Assembly: GCF_964340395.1 (NCBI RefSeq)
Contig: NC_135559.1
Coordinates: 6,285,259-6,296,258 of the forward strand
From: Glandiceps talaboti
Lineage: Eukaryota; Hemichordata; Enteropneusta; Spengelidae
DNA length: 11,000 nt
Direction: 5' to 3'
Part shown: in pieces, positions 8,380-11,000 of the stretch
Position numbering within the stretch: position 1 is the first letter of the stretch
Layout of the letters: every line of letters begins with the position of its first letter
Notes under the pieces: generated by a model
What the model was told of the DNA's origin: nothing
Databases searched by the model: none
The model's input: the letters and a program-made list of their open reading frames with translations, nothing else
Made by a program: the position numbers and the translations under genes

Positions 8380-8578
8380 CGGAAAGTGTCCCCAATTCTA
8401 TCCACAAAGTACAGATAGTATTGTTTATCAAGGAGCAATAAATCTCCAGAGTTGAAATAGGCATCATCGTCTTTAAAAGCGTTCCTGATAATTTTCTTCT
8501 CGGTCAGCGATTTTTGACCAACATAACCATCAAAACGGGTTCTGTCAGCGATGGGAATGATGAGTAAACCAGCTTCCC
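8380..8578 (-). CDS. FATP / very-long-chain acyl-CoA synthetase, internal exon 3 of 5 seen
   Basis: A 199-nt exon with acceptor CTATACAG|GGGAAG and donor TTCCG|GTAAGT, entering in phase 1 and leaving in phase 2. It encodes GEAGLLIIPI, then RFDGYVGQKSLTEKKIIRNA, DDDAYFNSGDLLLLD and YLYFVDRIGDTFR. These match the FATP2/VLACS order: GEVGLL, P-F-N-G-Y, E-K-K, the ADP-forming-type YFNSGDLL strand with the ATP-ribose-binding aspartate, and the YF-x-DR-x-GDTFR hinge motif. Spacing between motifs matches mammalian FATP2 without gaps as far as I can judge. The YFNSGD (rather than YLSGDV/YLTGDV) form supports the FATP2/VLACS side of the family over FATP1/4. Confidence 0.95.
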
Positions 8579-8793
8579 CTGTATAGAGAAATACATGAGT
8601 TGCACGGTCAATAATCTTGAATGCGATCGCGAGTGATAGAAAATGTTTTTGTGTACTAAAGTACTAAAAAAAGTAGCATACCGAGTATGTATATGTATGA
8701 GTTCAGTTAATTTAAAAAATAGAAGTGATGTCTACAGCGTATACGTTCATTGACAAGTAAAGTTAGAGTAAATCTGGCAATTCGTGTGATATC

Positions 8794-8905
8794 ACATACA
8801 TACATACATACATACATACATACATACACACACACACATACATAAATACATAGTATACATACATACATACATACATACATACATACATTACATACATACA
8901 CACAT
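8794..8905. repeat. CATA tetranucleotide microsatellite with a CA segment
   Basis: About 110 bp of CATA/TACA units interrupted by a CACACACACACA stretch at about 8826-8837 and a few single-base changes near 8841-8853. It lies in the intron between two synthetase exons (9226 and 8578). The minus-strand MYVC-type open frame (8707-8901) is a by-product. Confidence 0.95.
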
Positions 8906-9136
8906 AGAATGTTTATTCATTTACTAACTCATTCCTGTTTTTACCTTAGTTTGCAGTAATACATCGCCACGTGGCTGTTGCTATGGGCGTGGTATTGTTG
9001 CTAGGCATATTTGCATGCATTTCAGAATGTTTATTCATTTGCCTACCCATTCCCTGTTTTTATCTTTGCAATAGTACATCATCACGAGGCTGTTGCTATG
9101 GGCCTAGTATTGTTGTTAGGCATATCTACATACAAA
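8906..9136. repeat. Diverged tandem duplication, 118-bp period
   Basis: The segment starting AGAATGTTTATTCATTT at 8906 recurs at 9024. The two copies align for about 110 bp, with shared blocks CATTCC, CTGTTTTTA, GGCTGTTGCTATGGGC, TATTGTTG and TAGGCATAT. Identity is roughly four in five by eye. It abuts the CATA microsatellite, so the duplication may have been microsatellite-associated. The GCTGTTGCTATGGGC...TTGCTAGGCATAT block looks like a dispersed-repeat consensus, but I cannot name a family. Confidence 0.8.
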
Positions 9137-9225
9137 CTCTTTAACCTAATTGGTTCAGTAGTGCTAAAACATCACCTTTTCCATGGATGTATTTACACAT
9201 ATTGAAATGAAACTTAAAACATTAC

Positions 9226-9316
9226 CTCGTTTAACTGGTATGCACCTTCCGTTTTTGTCTCGTTTTGGCTCCGCTGTTTCATAATCATATTGAATTAGTT
9301 CAACACCAAAGAGGAA
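9226..9316 (-). CDS. FATP / very-long-chain acyl-CoA synthetase, internal exon 2 of 5 seen
   Basis: A 91-nt exon with acceptor TTGTATAG|TTCCTC and donor AAACGAG|GTAATG, entering in phase 0 and leaving in phase 1. It encodes FLFGVELIQYDYETAEPKRD followed by KNGRCIPVKR and the first base of a glycine codon. This matches the family stretch D-L-I-K-Y-D-V-E-x-x-E-P-x-R-D-x-x-G-x-C-x-x-V-x-x-G-E-x-G of FATP2-like enzymes. The G completes with the next exon to give the G-E-x-G-L-L motif. The exon is small and lies in a wider plus-strand open frame, so it is easily missed. The reading is supported by the two in-frame joins on either side. Confidence 0.93.
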
Positions 9317-9831
9317 CTATACAAGAAACAAAGTTTCGTAATAAATACATGTATGATGTTTGTTTGTTTCCACAAAACTTATCTCCAAGTTGTTCATACA
9401 TGATTATCAGTGAAAGACAAATAATATCATCAGAGGTTGATTTCGTATCGATCTTAACCACGTAACCTATCCCCCCAACCCCAACCCCGCTTACACACAC
9501 CCAACTTCACGATCACTCTCTGCTTTTTCTAGTATATAACGGACCGATTGCACAATGTCGATGTCGTCAATACTATTGCTGAACTTCATTTCTGCACTTT
9601 TGACCAAATTTCGAAAACTTTCAATGATAACAGGTTCTGTATAACGTATTTACAACTGAGATGTTGATAAGTTGATGTACATCTAATGTTATATACAGTG
9701 CTGGGTTTCGAACAGTATTTGAACGTGTTTACCATTTTTTTACATTGCATCGATCGTAGCGCTATAATTTTCATCATGTGTACATCATATAAATTTCGAT
9801 TATCGATTTTGCACTTGTGAACGTTCATTTA

Positions 9832-9851
9832 GGGGGAGGGGAGGGGATGGG
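9832..9851 (+). other. G-quadruplex candidate
   Basis: Four G-runs with one- or two-base loops: GGGGGAGGGGAGGGGATGGG. The pattern fits the G3+N1-7 rule. It is on the plus strand, the template strand for the synthetase gene, so the pre-mRNA would carry the C-rich complement. It is isolated within AT-rich intron sequence. Confidence 0.6.
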
Positions 9852-9862
9852 AGTTTTGTCCT

Positions 9863-9881
9863 AAACGAACGAAGTTCGTTT
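9863..9881. repeat. Perfect short palindromic hairpin
   Basis: AAACGAAC and GTTCGTTT flank a GAA loop, giving a perfect 8-bp stem only 12 bases from the G-rich run. This may be chance; it is noted because of its closeness to the G-quadruplex candidate. Confidence 0.4.
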
Positions 9882-10296
9882 GAGCTTGTACAACATTGTG
9901 CGATCGTCCCTTACGTTTGATGTCTGGCGCATTCACACAACATACATGACACCGAATTGTACCTACAGCAATGAGTCAGTAGTACTTGGAAATCAAGACT
10001 GGCCGCAGGCTATAACTATTTTGAAATATTTATTCGATCAGGTTATACAATATTGTGTACATATATATACACATCCCCTTATTACTTGAAATCCACCCTA
10101 CGTCACTACAATCATGCATGTCAGTTATATGTGGAATGCTCTTTTTTTAAATAGCTGTGGACCTTTTGCGAAATATATAATAAACAGCCTTGTAGATAAA
10201 ATTTATGAACTTACATTTATCATTGAGAAATATTTATATCTAATAGGCGAAATTATAGGTGTATGAATGAAATGATAACAATAATGATGAACTTAC

Positions 10297-10491
10297 TTTC
10301 GTCAGAGGTGACAAGTTGCCGACGGCACCTGTTTTATTGTCGCTATTAATAGTCATCATGGGACCTTCCGTCGCTCCATAGAACTCACCAATGACTGGAA
10401 TATTAAAACGTTCTTTGAACGTTTTCCAAATATCAGGACGCAAACCGTTTCCGATTGCTATACGAATAGAATTCTTTTTGTCTTCAGGGCT
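10297..10491 (-). CDS. FATP / very-long-chain acyl-CoA synthetase, first exon seen in the window
   Basis: A 195-nt exon, 65 codons, phase 0 at both ends, with acceptor CTCTCATAG|AGCCCT and donor ACGAAA|GTAAGT. It encodes SPEDKKNSIRIAIGNGLRPD, then KERFNIPVIGEFYGATEG, TGAVGNLSPLTK and nothing beyond the donor. IAIGNGLR and IGEFYGATEG are the classical FATP/adenylate-forming motifs: the nucleotide-binding E-F-Y-G-A-T-E-G loop follows the GNGLR turn. The GAVG form matches FATP2-like members. The two residues after ATEG are P-M rather than the more usual N-x. Upstream exons (roughly the N-terminal 300 or so residues, including the membrane segment and the first AMP-binding motif) are beyond 11000. 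A start at the internal ATG near 10443 is not proposed. Confidence 0.95.
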
Positions 10492-10538
10492 CTATGAGAG
10501 AATATTATGTACATTGTAAGTTGAATGTGGAACAAAGT

Positions 10539-10585
10539 GTCATGAATTTGTAATTACCCAAACACGGTAATTATAAATTCGTGAC
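10539..10585 (+). repeat. Near-perfect 20-bp hairpin with 7-nt loop
   Basis: The arm 10539-10558 (GTCATGAATTTGTAATTACC) and the arm 10566-10585 are complementary at 18 of 20 positions, with the loop CAAACAC. In a plus-strand RNA both non-Watson-Crick positions become G-U wobbles, so the stem would be fully paired. In the minus-strand pre-mRNA they are A-C mismatches. Strand is given as plus for that reason only. It lies about 50 bp from the acceptor of the exon at 10297-10491. Confidence 0.75.
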
Positions 10586-10687
10586 AAAAGCAAAACAAAT
10601 GCATGGGAAAAGGTTGTAATACAGAAATGTAATAAAGCTAATAGGATAAAATATTTAGGTGATATTGTTTATTAATCACACGAAAAC

Positions 10688-11000
10688 TAAGGCTTAGAAA
10701 ATAAATTATGTGGTTCCGATTACACTCAATCTTAGAATAGGTGGGGTAGGTAGATTTGATTTTTGGAGTGTCTAGTTCAGAGAGGTATGTTTTCCGCTAT
10801 TTTCCATATGGTTGGTTTCTTCCCATCAGATGTACATCCATTGCAGACTGGAAGAACAGTTTTAAATTGTCTTTTTTAAGTTGATGTCAGTTTCCGATTT
10901 CATTATATCCCACAAGACTTGAATAAGTAAATATCAAGTTCAGGGTCGGCAGTGGAAAACTAGGTGAGGTCGGCTAAACCGGAACTACACAATTTATTTT
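10688..11000 (+). mobile_element. MITE-like element, copy 2 (right end outside the window)
   Basis: The element starts after TAA (10688-10690) with GGCTTAGAAAA, matching the GGCCTAAAA end of copy 1 read in reverse. It continues with the same blocks in the same order: GGTTCCGATTAC, a 23-bp identical GT-rich block at about 10734-10756, TTTCCATATGG, TCAGATGTACA, GGAAGAACAGTTTTA, AAGTTGAT and AAAACTAGGTG. The match weakens after about 10970, and the far terminus is not seen. The orientation is opposite to copy 1, so the pair forms a long inverted repeat 2.8 kb apart. Confidence 0.75.

Larger units (their letters stand above)
9317..10296 (-). other. Intron of the synthetase gene
   Basis: A 980-nt intron between donor ACGAAA|GTAAGT and acceptor TTGTATAG. 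It contains a C-rich patch at 9471-9488, a G-quadruplex candidate at 9832-9851 and an 8-bp hairpin at 9863-9881. The open frames at 9586-9828 and 9880-10089 show no domain and are not counted as genes. Confidence 0.75.
10492..11000 (-). other. Intron upstream of the first visible synthetase exon (partial)
   Basis: Intron sequence ending at the acceptor CTCTCATAG. I found no further FATP exon on the minus strand here. The left part holds the hairpin at 10539-10585 and the right part the second MITE copy. Confidence 0.7.

Noticed and set aside
6633-8905. A possible CRISPR array or satellite system from the regular repeats
   Set aside because: The repeats are micro- and minisatellites without unique spacers, in a eukaryotic intron context.

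Overview
This is a stretch of a metazoan nuclear genome, AT-rich, with short exons bounded by GT-AG introns and many simple-sequence arrays. An invertebrate is most likely, possibly a lophotrochozoan or other non-vertebrate. That guess rests on gene content and repeat style only and is weak. Nothing indicates a prokaryote, virus or organelle.

Two protein-coding genes are recognisable, both on the minus strand and both incomplete. From right to left: (1) the C-terminal half of a fatty acid transport protein / very-long-chain acyl-CoA synthetase (SLC27/FATP family), in five exons at 10491-10297, 9316-9226, 8578-8380, 7117-7020 and 6053-5746. Splice phases are consistent throughout (0, 0, 1, 2, 1), giving 296 residues ending in Ala-Arg-Leu and a stop. 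The 5' exons lie beyond 11000. (2) The first two coding exons of an angiotensin-converting-enzyme-like M2 peptidase, at 4093-3887 (signal peptide and start of the mature domain) and 1155-1000. They are joined in phase 0 across a 2.7-kb intron. The remaining exons, including those for the zinc site, lie to the left of the window. The two genes are tandem, with about 1.65 kb between the acyl-CoA synthetase stop and the peptidase start. That interval holds the probable 3' UTR, a strong hairpin, poly(A) signals near 4670 and the peptidase promoter region. There is no sign that the two genes act together.

The introns hold the rest. Intron 1 of the peptidase has a 0.5-kb CAGTA-type pentanucleotide array with nested 100-bp and 56-bp higher-order repeats. 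The last intron of the synthetase gene carries four different tandem arrays back to back: (TA)n, GTAAC, a CTCCCATGGT minisatellite and ACAAC. Two inverted copies of a roughly 300-bp element with GGCC-type ends and TAA target duplications (PIF/Harbinger or Tourist-like MITE) sit in two introns of the same gene. Other features are a CATA microsatellite, a diverged 118-bp tandem duplication, a G-quadruplex candidate and several short hairpins. Nearly all long open frames outside the seven exons are by-products of the tandem repeats or begin at non-ATG codons. No undescribed biological system could be supported. The most useful points for follow-up are the MITE pair, the 3' UTR hairpin, the possible peroxisomal signal and the pentanucleotide arrays.
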